A stretch of DNA of 64,000 nt, taken from positions 4,092,001-4,156,000 of the forward strand of contig NZ_CP075171.1 of assembly GCF_021379005.1 (NCBI RefSeq). The letters run 5' to 3'. The translations under genes and the position numbers were made by a program. The number at the start of each line of letters is the position of its first letter. The stretch's first letter is position 1. Below the pieces are notes generated by a model. It was not told the origin of the DNA. It saw nothing but the letters and a program-made list of their open reading frames with translations, and made no database searches. Positions 27,676 through 36,576 of the stretch are shown here, piece by piece. The stretch comes from Leptodesmis sichuanensis A121 (lineage in GTDB: Bacteria > Cyanobacteriota > Cyanobacteriia > Leptolyngbyales > Leptolyngbyaceae).

Positions 27676-29376
27676 TTAACAGGAAACCGCGTAATGGACT
27701 AACTGCCCTAACCGCTGACGTAGGGTTTCTAAACCCAGACGCTCACTGGCTGAGATGAAAACCGCCTGGGGATGTTCTTCTTGTGCCAGGGCCAGAGTGT
27801 CTCCATCCACCTGATCGATTTTGTTAAAGACAAGCAGGGCTGGGCCAGGGGCAATCGGCATTTCCGACAGAATGCTCATCACCGATCGAATATGACTCTG
27901 CCACGCGGGATGAGATAGGTCCACCACATGCAGCAGGGCGTTGGCTTCTGTGACTTCTTCCAACGTTGCCCGGAAGGCATCCATTAAGGACGGGGGCAGT
28001 TCATGAATGAATCCCACGGTGTCTGTGAGCAGAATCTGCAACGGTTCCTGGTTGAGGGGATTGGGAACAACCAGGCGGCGAGTAGTGGGATCCAGGGTGG
28101 CAAACAACTGGTCGGCTGTGTATACCTCAGCATTGGTCATCACATTCAATAAGGTAGACTTACCCGCATTGGTATAGCCAACCACCGCCACAGACGGCAC
28201 TTCTCGATGCTGGCGCTGTTGCCGCAGACGGGCACGGTGGGCTTGCAATTGGTCTACCTCCTGTTGCAAGCGGGAAATCCGCCGTTGAATCGCTCGTCGT
28301 TCTGTTTCCAGCTTGGTTTCCCCTGGCCCCCGTGTGCCGATTCCGCCTCCTAATCGAGACATCGCCTGTCCTCGGCCAGTCAGTCGGGGTAAGCGATATT
28401 CCAATTGGGCCAGTTCTACTTGTAATTTTCCAGCTCCTGACTGGGCGCGTTGGGCAAAGATGTCCAGAATCAATTCCGTGCGATCGACCACTCGCACCCC
28501 AATCTGAGTCTCTAAATTGCGCACCTGAGCGGGAGAGAGATCCCGATCGAAGACAATCAAATTCGCACCAATCGTTTGCACAGCACGGGCAATCTCTTCT
28601 ACTTTGCCCTCGCCCACCACGGTTTGGGGATGGGGATGGGAACGGCGTTGCTTCAGGATTTGTAAGACTTCTCCGCCTGCCGTTTCTACCAGCCGCGTGA
28701 CTTCCTCCAACCCATCCTGAAAGCGCTGGGCCGTGATGCCATCTGTTTGTAAACCGACCAGTAGGACACGATCGCCCTGCTGATCCACCGCCTGTCCGAC
28801 AAATTCGCGTCGGAATTCTTCCTCTAAGCCTTCTACCAGGCTAGAAAAATCTTGACCCGTCAGCACATCCAGGCTGAGTGGAGGTGAAACCGTCCAGTTC
28901 GTCTCTGGATGAGGCACGAGATGGGCCAGGTAAGTTTCCTTGATGTACCCGGTCGCGCCGCCCCCCCGCCGTTCAAAGCCACCCCCCGTTAATGTCAATA
29001 CCACCAGGGCATCCAATCGCTGAATCGCCATCATGGTCAGGGTCGATTCGCTGGGAGGCTCCAATTTAAGCTGAGTGGAAATACAGCGGATCCCGCTTAA
29101 TCGTTCTGCCCCGTAGCGCGGCAGTTCCAGTGGGGGAATCCGGGTTTGCCTCAAGGTTCCCACCCCGACCCGAATCACCTGCCCCCGGCGATTGATGTAG
29201 ACACAAACAGGTTGACCTAAGTCCGTACTGATTGCGGCAATTCGCTGGGCAAATTCGGGAGTTGTGAAACAATCCCCTGGCAGCCGTTGTTGATAAAGCC
29301 GCTGTAACTGCTTGAGTTGACTGGACTTGATGCCTTGCAGATTTCCGTAGACTGGTTCGATAGGTACTCTGGCCAA
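27676..29376 (-). CDS. hflX: GTPase HflX
   Basis: This 566-residue ribosome-binding GTPase splits stalled or stressed 70S ribosomes in E. coli. G1 is GYTNAGKSTLLN around residue 400, G3 is DTVGFIHELP and G4 NKID. The HflX-specific glycine-rich segment is GRGQAMSRLGGGIGTRGPG and upstream of it is TVVGEGKVEEIA. The protein is about 140 residues longer at the N terminus than E. coli HflX, a usual feature of cyanobacterial HflX. The start ATG at 29376 gives MARVPIEPVYGNLQGIKSS. It is convergent with the tamB-like gene and upstream of the AT-rich region that precedes the ISAzo13 element. Confidence 0.95.
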   Translation of the reverse strand: MARVPIEPVYGNLQGIKSSQLKQLQRLYQQRLPGDCFTTPEFAQRIAAISTDLGQPVCVYINRRGQVIRVGVGTLRQTRIPPLELPRYGAERLSGIRCISTQLKLEPPSESTLTMMAIQRLDALVVLTLTGGGFERRGGGATGYIKETYLAHLVPHPETNWTVSPPLSLDVLTGQDFSSLVEGLEEEFRREFVGQAVDQQGDRVLLVGLQTDGITAQRFQDGLEEVTRLVETAGGEVLQILKQRRSHPHPQTVVGEGKVEEIARAVQTIGANLIVFDRDLSPAQVRNLETQIGVRVVDRTELILDIFAQRAQSGAGKLQVELAQLEYRLPRLTGRGQAMSRLGGGIGTRGPGETKLETERRAIQRRISRLQQEVDQLQAHRARLRQQRQHREVPSVAVVGYTNAGKSTLLNVMTNAEVYTADQLFATLDPTTRRLVVPNPLNQEPLQILLTDTVGFIHELPPSLMDAFRATLEEVTEANALLHVVDLSHPAWQSHIRSVMSILSEMPIAPGPALLVFNKIDQVDGDTLALAQEEHPQAVFISASERLGLETLRQRLGQLVHYAVSC

Positions 29377-29852
29377 ACGCGACTCTTTCTCATTCTAGCG
29401 ATCGCGTCTGGTGTCATATCACCACACCTGATGACAGAGCATCTGCAAGGAAAGATTAGAAAAATAAATAACAGAATTTAAATATCTTTATATAAATTTC
29501 TTAACTCTATCAATAATTTACGCTTTTCCTCCCGATTGAGAAGCGATCCCACGAAAATCGGTCTAAATCCAATCAAATAATTATTTATAAATTTTTCAAA
29601 AAATTATTTATAAATTTTATTTTAATCAGGCACTCAATTGATCGGTTGTTTCCTGATTCAGACTTTGCTTCAGCATCTTAAATAGAAAGAATCCACTCCT
29701 TTCCTAACACTTCTTTAATGCCATCCTGACAGCTAAAACGCCTGATGTATCGTGATTTGAGGTGTAAACCGGAAATCAACAGAGATTAGACAATATCAGT
29801 TCAGCTAAACTGGTTGAAGTATAGATATTGCTTAGATTTAAAGCTGCTATTT
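29377..29852. other. AT-rich gene-free region
   Basis: About 480 bases without a credible gene, much more AT-rich than the surroundings. It contains a direct repeat AATTATTTATAAATTTT at about 29579-29595 and 29602-29618 (23-base period); each unit is nearly palindromic. The region lies between the hflX start and hairpin repeat copy D. It may hold the hflX promoter and a decayed locus; nothing more can be said. Confidence 0.5.
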
Positions 29853-29878
29853 AAACCTTGTCCAAGTCCAGAACCCTA
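29853..29878. repeat. Hairpin repeat copy D, left half (split by the IS)
   Basis: AAACCTTGTCCAAGTCCAGA followed by ACCCTA is the first third of the ~70-bp repeat. The other part resumes at 31200. The two parts together give a normal-length copy, showing that the IS entered a pre-existing repeat. Confidence 0.85.
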
Positions 29879-31199
29879 GGAGCTTGCAAATAAATAAAAT
29901 ACCAGTCATTTTAGCGGGAGCAGAGCGGAAATATCCCTCTCCTGGCTGAGAATCTCTAGAACAACACTCTCCTTACCATGCTCGACGACAAGATTAAAGC
30001 AAGCCTGAAAGATGCTGCTCGAAAGCTGACTGGACACCGTAAGCGAGATTTTATCGCAAAAGTTGCAGAGGACTATTTTGACGGTTCAGCCCGGAAAACG
30101 GAAACGGTTTTAGGGTGGAATCGCGCCAGTGTGCAACTGGGTCTGCATGAACGCCGCAGTGGAATCACCTGTGTTGATAACTATCGAGCTAGAGGGCGGC
30201 ATAAAAGCGAAGTGGTGTTGGTCAATTTGGAAGCCGATATTGCCAGTTTAGTGGACAGGCAAGCCCAAGCTGATCCGAAATTTCAATCGACCTTCTTATA
30301 TGCTCGTATCAGTGCCCAAGCCGTCCGAGATGCCTTAAGTGAGCAGAAGGGCTACGACGAGGAACAACTGCCTTCGCGTCAGACCATTGGGGCAATTCTC
30401 AATCGCATGGGATATCGCCTAAAAAACACAAAAAGTCAAACCGTTGAAGAAGATCGCTCAAACCGATGCCATCTTTGACAATGTTGCTCAAGAGAATCAA
30501 CGGGCTGATGCCAATCCGAAGTCCTTGAGGCTCTCGATTGACACCAAAGCCAAAGTTAAGATCGGCAATCTATCGCGTAATGGCAAGGATCGCACTCTAG
30601 AAGCCAGAAAAGCCGACGACCACGATAGTGAGTGGCAGTCGGTGTTAGTGCCTTTGGCATTCTCAATCTCGACAACGACGAGTTGTCGATTTACTTCGGT
30701 CAATCGGCTGAAACCAGCGATTTTATAGCCGATTGTTTGGAGTGGTGGTGGCAGGACAATCAAGACCATTACCCGGAGATTGAGGAATGGGTGATCAATT
30801 TAGATGGAGGACCCGCCACTCGCAGTGATCGCACTCAGTTCATCAAACGCATGGTTGAACTCGCCCAAACGATCATGCTCCCGATTCGATTGATTTACTA
30901 CCCGCCTTATCACAGTAAATACAATGCCATTGAACGATGCTGGGCAGCGCTTGAGCAGTATTGGAATGGAGCCATCTTGGATTCGGTAGAAGCGGCAGTT
31001 CAATGGGCCAGTCACATGACCTGGAAAGCAATGAATCCAGTCGTTTATCTGGTTGAAGGCATTTATGAAAAAGGGGTCAAGGTATTGGCTGAGGAGCTAG
31101 CAGATTATCTCCCTTTCTGGCAACGGTCTGAAGCTCTGCCCAAATGGGATATTACTATTCTCCCCGATTGATTGGGATATTATTTAATTGCAAACCCCC
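29879..31199 (+). mobile_element. ISAzo13-type insertion sequence, 1.32 kb
   Basis: Element ends are set by the interrupted hairpin repeat. The left end begins GGAGCTTGCAAATAAATAA; the right end, reversed, begins GGGGGTTTGCAATTAAATAA. These are imperfect terminal inverted repeats. TA (or CTA) lies on both sides: 29877-29878 and 31200-31201. The single transposase gene is frameshifted twice. Because the repeat halves are still alignable, insertion is fairly recent. Confidence 0.85.
29978..31171 (+). pseudogene. ISAzo13 family transposase with two frameshifts
   Basis: Three successive frames make one transposase of about 395 residues. Part 1 (29978-30478) includes KASLKDAARKLTGHRKRDF and ends at NRMGYRLK. 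Part 2 carries KPLKKIAQTDAIFDNV, SIDTKAKVKIGNLSRNGKDR with a DDE Asp. Part 3 (from about 30632) carries VGVSAFGILNLDNDEL, VINLDGGPATRSDR and YYPPYHSKYNAIERCWAALE. The first break is at an A6 run near 30420, where five A would restore the frame; the second, near 30630, is opposite in sign. Two compensating indels argue for decay. The A-AAA-AAC heptamer present in phase would give a -1 shift, not the +1 shift needed. Confidence 0.85.
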
Positions 31200-31246
31200 T
31201 AGTTTTTCTGATCGGAAAACGACCATTCTCTAGCTGGACTTGGTTT
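31200..31246. repeat. Hairpin repeat copy D, right half
   Basis: It resumes with TAGTTTTTCTGATCGG and ends AGCTGGACTTGGTTT, completing the copy begun at 29853. Confidence 0.85.
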
Positions 31247-31455
31247 AACAAGATGAGGGGCTTAGCTATGTCAACAATTGTCTTTATTGATACCTTAATC
31301 CTGCAAGACGTTCGTTATACTCGGAGTAGTATTCCAACTTACTATTCCTGGACTTCAGGTATTTTTTAATCAATACTGGCCAAGGGTTTCAAGCTATTTT
31401 CTTAAGAAATTCTTAAAAAAGGTTTAGAATTAGGTGTGGTGATTGGAGGTCAATC

Positions 31456-31806
31456 GTGTTCATCCGTCTAGCAGAACAACACCGCCAGTTCGTTCAGGAT
31501 CTGGTCATGAATCTTCAAGCGCTGGCCACTGTTTTGGAACGGCAAGGCTATCTGGCCTCCTGCTACACCTGTGGCGGTCAGATGAATAGCGCGTCTTTTA
31601 TGGTGAGTCTGGCAGATAACCACCTGATTCGCTTTCTAGTATCGGACTATGGCATCACCTGGACTGAAATGCGCGACGATCGCGAACTGATGAAGTTGGA
31701 AGGAGCGGAAGCAATTAGCCAACTACAGGAACTGGCCAATCTGGTGAAATATCAAATCAAGCCCTCTCAGTATCGACCCACGCTCGCGCTTGAAAGCGTG
31801 GGTTAA
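31456..31806 (+). CDS. DUF1815 family protein
   Basis: This 116-residue protein is conserved in cyanobacteria; function is unknown. The sequence is nearly invariant in memory of the family: FIRLAEQHRQFVQDLVMNLQ, ERQGYLASCYTCGGQMNSAS, NHLIRFLVSDYGITWTEMRD and KLEGAEAISQLQELANLVKY. The frame start used is GTG at 31456 (GTGTTCATCCG). An AG-rich GATTGGAGGT precedes it, giving a good ribosome binding site. A CxxC pair (CYTC) could bind metal. It lies upstream of psbA, same strand, with about 310 bases between. Confidence 0.85.
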   Translation: MFIRLAEQHRQFVQDLVMNLQALATVLERQGYLASCYTCGGQMNSASFMVSLADNHLIRFLVSDYGITWTEMRDDRELMKLEGAEAISQLQELANLVKYQIKPSQYRPTLALESVG

Positions 31807-32017
31807 CCCCAAATTTCGTCAGAGTCAAGTGGCTTTCAGAGCCTTCCAGTTGAGGTATTCAGCGATCGAGAGCGCTCAGAAAGGCTTGAGCAACCAGTTA
31901 CTTCCACACCATTGCAGCCCAGGTTTCTGTAAAGAGAGCCTGGGCTGATTCGGTTGAGGGATTCAGCCTGGAAAAATCCGCCACTTGCTACAAACCAGAA
32001 ATTTTTGCTCATACTTC
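31807..32017. other. Upstream region of psbA
   Basis: About 210 bases between the DUF1815 stop and the psbA promoter. An imperfect hairpin near its middle (CAGCCCAGGTTTC...CCTGGGCTG, about 31915-31955) could terminate the upstream transcript. Nothing else is recognised. Confidence 0.4.
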
Positions 32018-32057
32018 TTTACAAAACTGAGAGGCTTTGTTACATTTTGTTTACGGT
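32018..32057 (+). promoter_or_regulatory. psbA promoter with HLR1-like elements
   Basis: TTTACA (32018-32023) and TACATT (32041-32046) are spaced by exactly 17 bases, a good sigma-70 arrangement, placing the start near 32053 with a leader of about 65 bases. GTTACATT (32039-32046) followed by TTTACGGT (32050-32057) resembles the imperfect direct repeat of HLR1 sites bound by the response regulator RpaB at high-light genes. The HLR1 call is inference. Confidence 0.6.
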
Positions 32058-32117
32058 TGCTTCAGTCAACCGATTCATACATACCCGTCATTTACTTACA
32101 GCACTTATTACGGAACT

Positions 32118-33200
32118 ATGACCACGACCTTACAACGCCAAGAGCGTTCAAACGTGTGGCAGAACTTCTGCGAGTGGGTCACCAGCACCAACAACCGCCT
32201 CTACGTAGGCTGGTTCGGCGTCCTGATGATCCCCACCCTGCTGACAGCCACCATCTGCTACATCATCGCCTTCATCGCGGCTCCCCCCGTTGACATCGAC
32301 GGCATCCGGGAACCCGTAGCAGGCTCACTCCTGTATGGCAACAACATCATCTCCGGTGCGGTTGTGCCTTCCTCTAATGCCATCGGTCTGCACTTCTACC
32401 CCATCTGGGAAGCGGCATCCCTGGATGAGTGGCTGTACAACGGTGGCCCCTACCAGTTGATCGTGCTGCACTTCCTGATCGGCGTATTCTGCTACATGGG
32501 CCGGGAATGGGAATTGTCCTACCGACTCGGGATGCGCCCCTGGATCTGCGTGGCCTACTCTGCCCCTGTGGCAGCGGCGACAGCGGTGTTCTTGATCTAC
32601 CCGATTGGACAAGGCTCCTTCTCCGATGGGATGCCCCTGGGGATCTCTGGTACCTTCAACTTCATGTTCGTGTTCCAAGCAGAGCACAACATCCTGATGC
32701 ACCCCTTCCACATGCTGGGCGTTGCTGGGGTGTTTGGTGGTAGCTTGTTCAGTGCGATGCACGGTTCCTTGGTAACCTCCAGTCTGGTGCGTGAGACCAC
32801 CGAAACCGAGTCTCAGAACTACGGCTACAAGTTCGGTCAAGAAGAAGAGACCTACAACATCGTGGCGGCTCACGGCTACTTTGGTCGGTTGATCTTCCAA
32901 TATGCCAGCTTCAACAACTCCCGCAGCTTGCACTTCTTCCTGGGTGCATGGCCTGTGATTGGGATCTGGTTCACGGCATTGGGCATCAGCACGATGGCGT
33001 TCAACCTGAACGGGTTCAACTTCAACCAGAGCATCATCGACTCTCAAGGTCGTGTGGTGTCCACCTGGGCGGATGTGCTGAACCGGGCGAACCTGGGGAT
33101 GGAAGTGATGCACGAGCGCAACGCTCACAACTTCCCGCTCGATTTGGCGGCAGGTGAAGCGACTCCCGTAGCGCTGACCGCTCCTCAAATCAACGGTTAG
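32118..33200 (+). CDS. psbA: Photosystem II D1 protein
   Basis: This 360-residue reaction-centre protein D1 binds P680, pheophytin, QB and the Mn4CaO5 cluster in the thylakoid membrane. The frame is open upstream to 32037, but [17 protein letters not shown] at 32118 gives the exact D1 length. Conserved segments include [32 protein letters not shown] and HNFPLDLA, where processing after Ala344 removes a 16-residue tail. Residue 130 is Glu ([12 protein letters not shown]), the type produced under high light, rather than Gln. Codon use is strongly biased, as expected for heavy expression. A hairpin terminator follows. Cyanobacteria usually have several psbA copies; only one is here. Confidence 0.99.
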   Translation: MTTTLQRQERSNVWQNFCEWVTSTNNRLYVGWFGVLMIPTLLTATICYIIAFIAAPPVDIDGIREPVAGSLLYGNNIISGAVVPSSNAIGLHFYPIWEAASLDEWLYNGGPYQLIVLHFLIGVFCYMGREWELSYRLGMRPWICVAYSAPVAAATAVFLIYPIGQGSFSDGMPLGISGTFNFMFVFQAEHNILMHPFHMLGVAGVFGGSLFSAMHGSLVTSSLVRETTETESQNYGYKFGQEEETYNIVAAHGYFGRLIFQYASFNNSRSLHFFLGAWPVIGIWFTALGISTMAFNLNGFNFNQSIIDSQGRVVSTWADVLNRANLGMEVMHERNAHNFPLDLAAGEATPVALTAPQING

Positions 33201-33222
33201 TCCTATCTAGATTACCTACCTG

Positions 33223-33258
33223 AAAGGGCGCTTTCTCTCAGAGGGAGCGCCCTTTTGT
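33223..33258 (+). terminator. Rho-independent terminator of psbA
   Basis: AAAGGGCGCT (33223-33232) pairs with AGCGCCCTTT (33246-33255) around a loop of about 13 bases and is followed by TTTTGTT. Strong GC stem plus T-tract, about 20 bases after the psbA stop. Confidence 0.9.
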
Positions 33259-33312
33259 TATGCGATCGGATACAGTAAAACGGAGGATGCTGGGATGTAG
33301 TGGTTGGAGCGT

Positions 33313-36285
33313 ATGACGTTAACGCAGGTCTGGGGAGCGCTGATCATTTTTGGGGTGTGTCCGCTGTTGGGTGGTCTGCCCCTGATTGATTGGATTACCC
33401 GACTCGTTACCGGGCGATCGCTCACCCGCTTAGGTACAGGTAACATCAGCGTTTCTGCTGCCTTTTATCATGGCGGTCGTCTGGTTGGGATCCTGGCTGT
33501 GCTTTCGGAAGCATTTAAGGGGATTGCAGCGGTTCTGCTGGCGCGAGTGTTCTTTCCAGCAGATCCCGTTTGGCAGATCGTGGCTCTCATCGCTCTGGTG
33601 ATGGGGCGCTACTGGATTGGCCGGGGAGCAGGAACCACCAACGTTGTGTGGGGGTACGTCGTCTTTGATCCCCGCGTCGCTGGTCTGGTATTCCTGATTG
33701 GGGGTATTAGTTTCACCATTTTAAGAGAACGCCGGCAGGCCAAATTTGGCATTCTCGTTCTGGTGTTCCTAGTTACTGCGCTACTTCATCCTCAGGATCT
33801 GGAGTTGATCCTGGCCACGATCGTCCTCACCTTTCTGTTGGGCTGGATTTACACCAAAATTCCGGATGATTTGAGTATGGCTTCGCACTCGGCTCAGTTA
33901 GGTTCTCGTTCTGTGTTTCGCTTTTTTAGGGGGGAACGAGGTATTCGCAGTCTGGACGATCGTCTGGATGTGAACAAGTTTGGCCCCAAAGCCGCCACTC
34001 TCGCTGATCTCAAACGGCTGGGCTATCCCGTGCCCCCTGGCTGGGTGCTGGCGGCAGGAGATGATCCCCAACCCTTAGTCAATGGGCTGGATCCTTCCCC
34101 CCAACAGCCGTTGATTGTGCGATCGTCTGCCGTTGGAGAGGATTCCGAAATTGCTTCAGCGGCAGGACAGTATGAAAGCATTTTGAACATTACCAGCCGA
34201 GCCGCCCTGGAACCCGCCATCACTCGCTGCTTTGCATCTTACAATCAAGCCGCCGCCACGCAGTACCGCCGCGATCGGGATCTGCCGGATACTTCAATGG
34301 CCGTTCTGGTACAAAAGCAGATTCAGGGGGTGTTTTCTGGGGTTGCCTTCAGCCGGGATCCGATCGCGCGCCAGGGCAATTCCGTCGTGATTGAGGCGCT
34401 CCCTGGAAATGCCAATCAGGTTGTTTCAGGACGAGTTACTCCAGAAACCTACCGGGTGCTCCTGGATGATGTCACCTTTGAAATGCCGAAAGACCAGCCT
34501 CCTGGAAATCGACAAGCACCGTGGGTACTTCCCGATCATCTCACCTTACCTATTGAAGGAACTGGCGATCTTCCACCCCGACTGATTCAGCAAGTCGCTT
34601 ACCTGGCTCGCCATCTGGAAACGTTGTTTGGCAGCATTCCCCAGGACATTGAGTGGACTTACGATGGGCAAACGCTGTGGCTGTTGCAGGCCCGTCCAGT
34701 CACGACCCTGCTGCCGATCTGGACACGCAAGATTGCAGCGGAAGTGATTCCCGGCCTCATTCGACCGCTCACCTGGTCAATCAATCGTCCGCTTACCTGT
34801 GGGGTTTGGGGCGATCTGTTCACCATCGTTCTGGGGCCACGATCGCGAGGACTGGATTTTAACGAAACGGCCACCTTGCACTATTCCCGCGCCTATTTCA
34901 ATGCCTCTTTGCTGGGCCAGATTTTTCAATTAATGGGGTTGCCTCCCGAAAGCCTGGAGTTTTTAACCAGGGGTGCTAAGTTCAGTAAGCCTCCCCTGCG
35001 CTCGACCTTACGGAATCTTCCAGGATTGCTCCGATTAGCTCGCCGGGAATGGCGGTTAGAAGCCGATTTTCAGCGGGACGATCGCCAAACCTTTACCCCA
35101 GCCTTAGCCAAACTATCCCATCAAACCGTGGATAGTCTTTCCCCTGGTGCTCTATTAAGCCGGATTGATGAAATTCTAGGCTGGTTGCAACAGGCCACCT
35201 ACTACAGCATCCTGGCACCTCTCAGTGCCGCCTTACGCAAAGCGATCGCTAAAGTGGATGCAGATGATCTCGATAACAGTGCCACCCCCGAAGTTGCTGC
35301 CCTGCGCTCGCTCCAGGAACTCGCCCTGACTGCCCGCCGCCTCCTGGAACAACACGCCGAATTTTCGCTTTTGAATGCCACGCAGGACAATTCAAAATTC
35401 AAAATTCAAAATTCAAAATTATTCTCTACCCTGGCTCAATGGCCGGAAGGACAAGCCATTCTCACCCGATTTGATCAGTTGATAAACTACTACGGGTATT
35501 TGAGTGAGGTGGGAACCGATATTGCTGTGCCCACCTGGAAAGAAGACCCACAACCCATTCGGGATCTGTTTGCTCAATTTTGTCTGAATCCATCCCCCCC
35601 ACCCTCCAAGCGCCCCCCAAAAAGCAGGAAGGTGAAGCGTTTGCAGCGCCGATTTGACCTGAAGGGCCGGGTAACAGAGGTCTACAGTCAGCTACTGGCA
35701 GAATTACGCTGGAGCTTTGTGGCTTTAGAGCAACACTGGTTGACATTGGGTTGGTTGCAGGTACCTGGGGACATTTTTTTCCTGGAGTTTAGCGAGATCC
35801 GATCGCTAGTTGAACAGGAGCCGTCAGCGTTGAACATGAACCTGGCCGACTTGATTGCGCAACGAAAATCCATTCTGGAGCGCGATCGCCAACTGGAAGC
35901 CCCTCCCTTTTTGGTCTATGGCAATGATCCCCCTCTACCTCTACTCCATCGCCAGTGGAAGGCTTCTCAGCAAATTCAGGGGATTGGAGCCAGCCCAGGA
36001 CAGGCTGAGGGGCGAGTCCGGATTGTCAACAGCCTGGATGGGTTGCCGGAAGTGGGACGAGATACGATCGTCGTCGTTCCTTATACCGATTCTGGTTGGG
36101 CACCCCTACTGGCCAGAGCCGGCGGCTTAATTGCCGAAGTGGGCGGACGGCTCTCTCATGGGGCAATCGTCGCCAGAGAATACCGCATTCCAGCCGTCAT
36201 GGATGTCCCTCATGCAACTCAGCGATTACACGATGGTCAACTCATCCGGATTGATGGTCAGCAAGGTACGGTGGAAATCCTCTAA
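33313..36285 (+). CDS. Fusion: PlsY-like membrane domain + PEP/pyruvate-binding (PPDK/PEP synthase-like) domains
   Basis: This ~990-residue protein joins two unrelated modules. Residues 1-200 form a multi-helix membrane domain resembling the glycerol-3-phosphate acyltransferase PlsY: LTRLGTGNISVSAAFYHGG matches the first PlsY motif, LSEAFKGIAAVLLARV the second, and GRYWIGRGAGTTNVVWG the third only loosely. From about residue 220 an ATP-grasp PEP/pyruvate-binding domain follows (NKFGPKAATLADLKRLGYPV, VRSSAVGEDSEIASAAGQY, DIEWTYDGQTLWLLQARPV). The C terminus is a PEP-utiliser phosphohistidine domain, GGRLSHGAIVAREYRIPAV with His952 (numbering from 33304). The PEP-carboxyl TIM barrel of PPDK is missing. 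Function is unknown; a phosphotransfer-linked lipid reaction is speculation. ATG 33313 is chosen over TTG 33304. Confidence 0.82.
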   Translation: MTLTQVWGALIIFGVCPLLGGLPLIDWITRLVTGRSLTRLGTGNISVSAAFYHGGRLVGILAVLSEAFKGIAAVLLARVFFPADPVWQIVALIALVMGRYWIGRGAGTTNVVWGYVVFDPRVAGLVFLIGGISFTILRERRQAKFGILVLVFLVTALLHPQDLELILATIVLTFLLGWIYTKIPDDLSMASHSAQLGSRSVFRFFRGERGIRSLDDRLDVNKFGPKAATLADLKRLGYPVPPGWVLAAGDDPQPLVNGLDPSPQQPLIVRSSAVGEDSEIASAAGQYESILNITSRAALEPAITRCFASYNQAAATQYRRDRDLPDTSMAVLVQKQIQGVFSGVAFSRDPIARQGNSVVIEALPGNANQVVSGRVTPETYRVLLDDVTFEMPKDQPPGNRQAPWVLPDHLTLPIEGTGDLPPRLIQQVAYLARHLETLFGSIPQDIEWTYDGQTLWLLQARPVTTLLPIWTRKIAAEVIPGLIRPLTWSINRPLTCGVWGDLFTIVLGPRSRGLDFNETATLHYSRAYFNASLLGQIFQLMGLPPESLEFLTRGAKFSKPPLRSTLRNLPGLLRLARREWRLEADFQRDDRQTFTPALAKLSHQTVDSLSPGALLSRIDEILGWLQQATYYSILAPLSAALRKAIAKVDADDLDNSATPEVAALRSLQELALTARRLLEQHAEFSLLNATQDNSKFKIQNSKLFSTLAQWPEGQAILTRFDQLINYYGYLSEVGTDIAVPTWKEDPQPIRDLFAQFCLNPSPPPSKRPPKSRKVKRLQRRFDLKGRVTEVYSQLLAELRWSFVALEQHWLTLGWLQVPGDIFFLEFSEIRSLVEQEPSALNMNLADLIAQRKSILERDRQLEAPPFLVYGNDPPLPLLHRQWKASQQIQGIGASPGQAEGRVRIVNSLDGLPEVGRDTIVVVPYTDSGWAPLLARAGGLIAEVGGRLSHGAIVAREYRIPAVMDVPHATQRLHDGQLIRIDGQQGTVEIL
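35389..35424. repeat. STRR tract inside the PlsY/PPDK-like gene
   Basis: Heptamer AATTCAA repeated about four times (CAATTCAAAATTCAAAATTC...). It is read in frame as NSKFKIQNSKL around residues 696-706 (numbering from 33304), between the ATP-grasp part and the C-terminal part. Confidence 0.85.
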
Positions 36286-36319
36286 GGAATTTGCAACCAA
36301 ATCGTGTCCCAGTGGCGTG

Positions 36320-36568
36320 TTAGGCGTTAGCCGTAACGCATGGCAGGAATCGTATTTTCGTGTGCTGCACAGTCACATCCGGTCTACCGATCAGTAGAGA
36401 GTTGGCTCCGATGATTTCGTAGATCCGTTTTTCAATATCGACCTGATATTTGGGTAGCAACTGAGGCGTGAGTATATCCGCGATCGCCGCAATCAATCGG
36501 TTATGCACCGTAGACCAGCGATCGGGATATTCTAAACAGGGATCTATGCCTGGGAATGGAGAAGGCAT
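36320..36568 (-). pseudogene. N-terminal remnant of a DUF4058 family gene
   Basis: MPSPFPGIDPCLEYPDRWST, VHNRLIAAIADILTPQLLPK and IEKRIYEI match the start of DUF4058 proteins, which are normally about 250 residues. Here homology ends near residue 70 (RPDVTVQH), and the last ~12 codons come from a GCCGTAACGCATGG-type dispersed repeat also seen near 7670. The gene is truncated. DUF4058 function is unknown. Confidence 0.7.
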
Positions 36569-36576
36569 TGCTCAAG

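Noticed and set aside
29579-29618. CRISPR-like direct repeat in the AT-rich region
   Set aside because: Only two copies, 23-base period, no spacer structure and no cas genes anywhere in the window.
30419-30428. Programmed -1 frameshift at A-AAA-AAC in the ISAzo13 transposase
   Set aside because: The downstream coding frame is +1 relative to the upstream one, so the heptamer cannot produce it; a second opposite shift follows.
32325-33188. A 287-codon open frame opposite psbA
   Set aside because: It mirrors psbA and owes its length to the extreme codon bias of that gene; composition is Val/His/Gln-rich without any recognisable motif.
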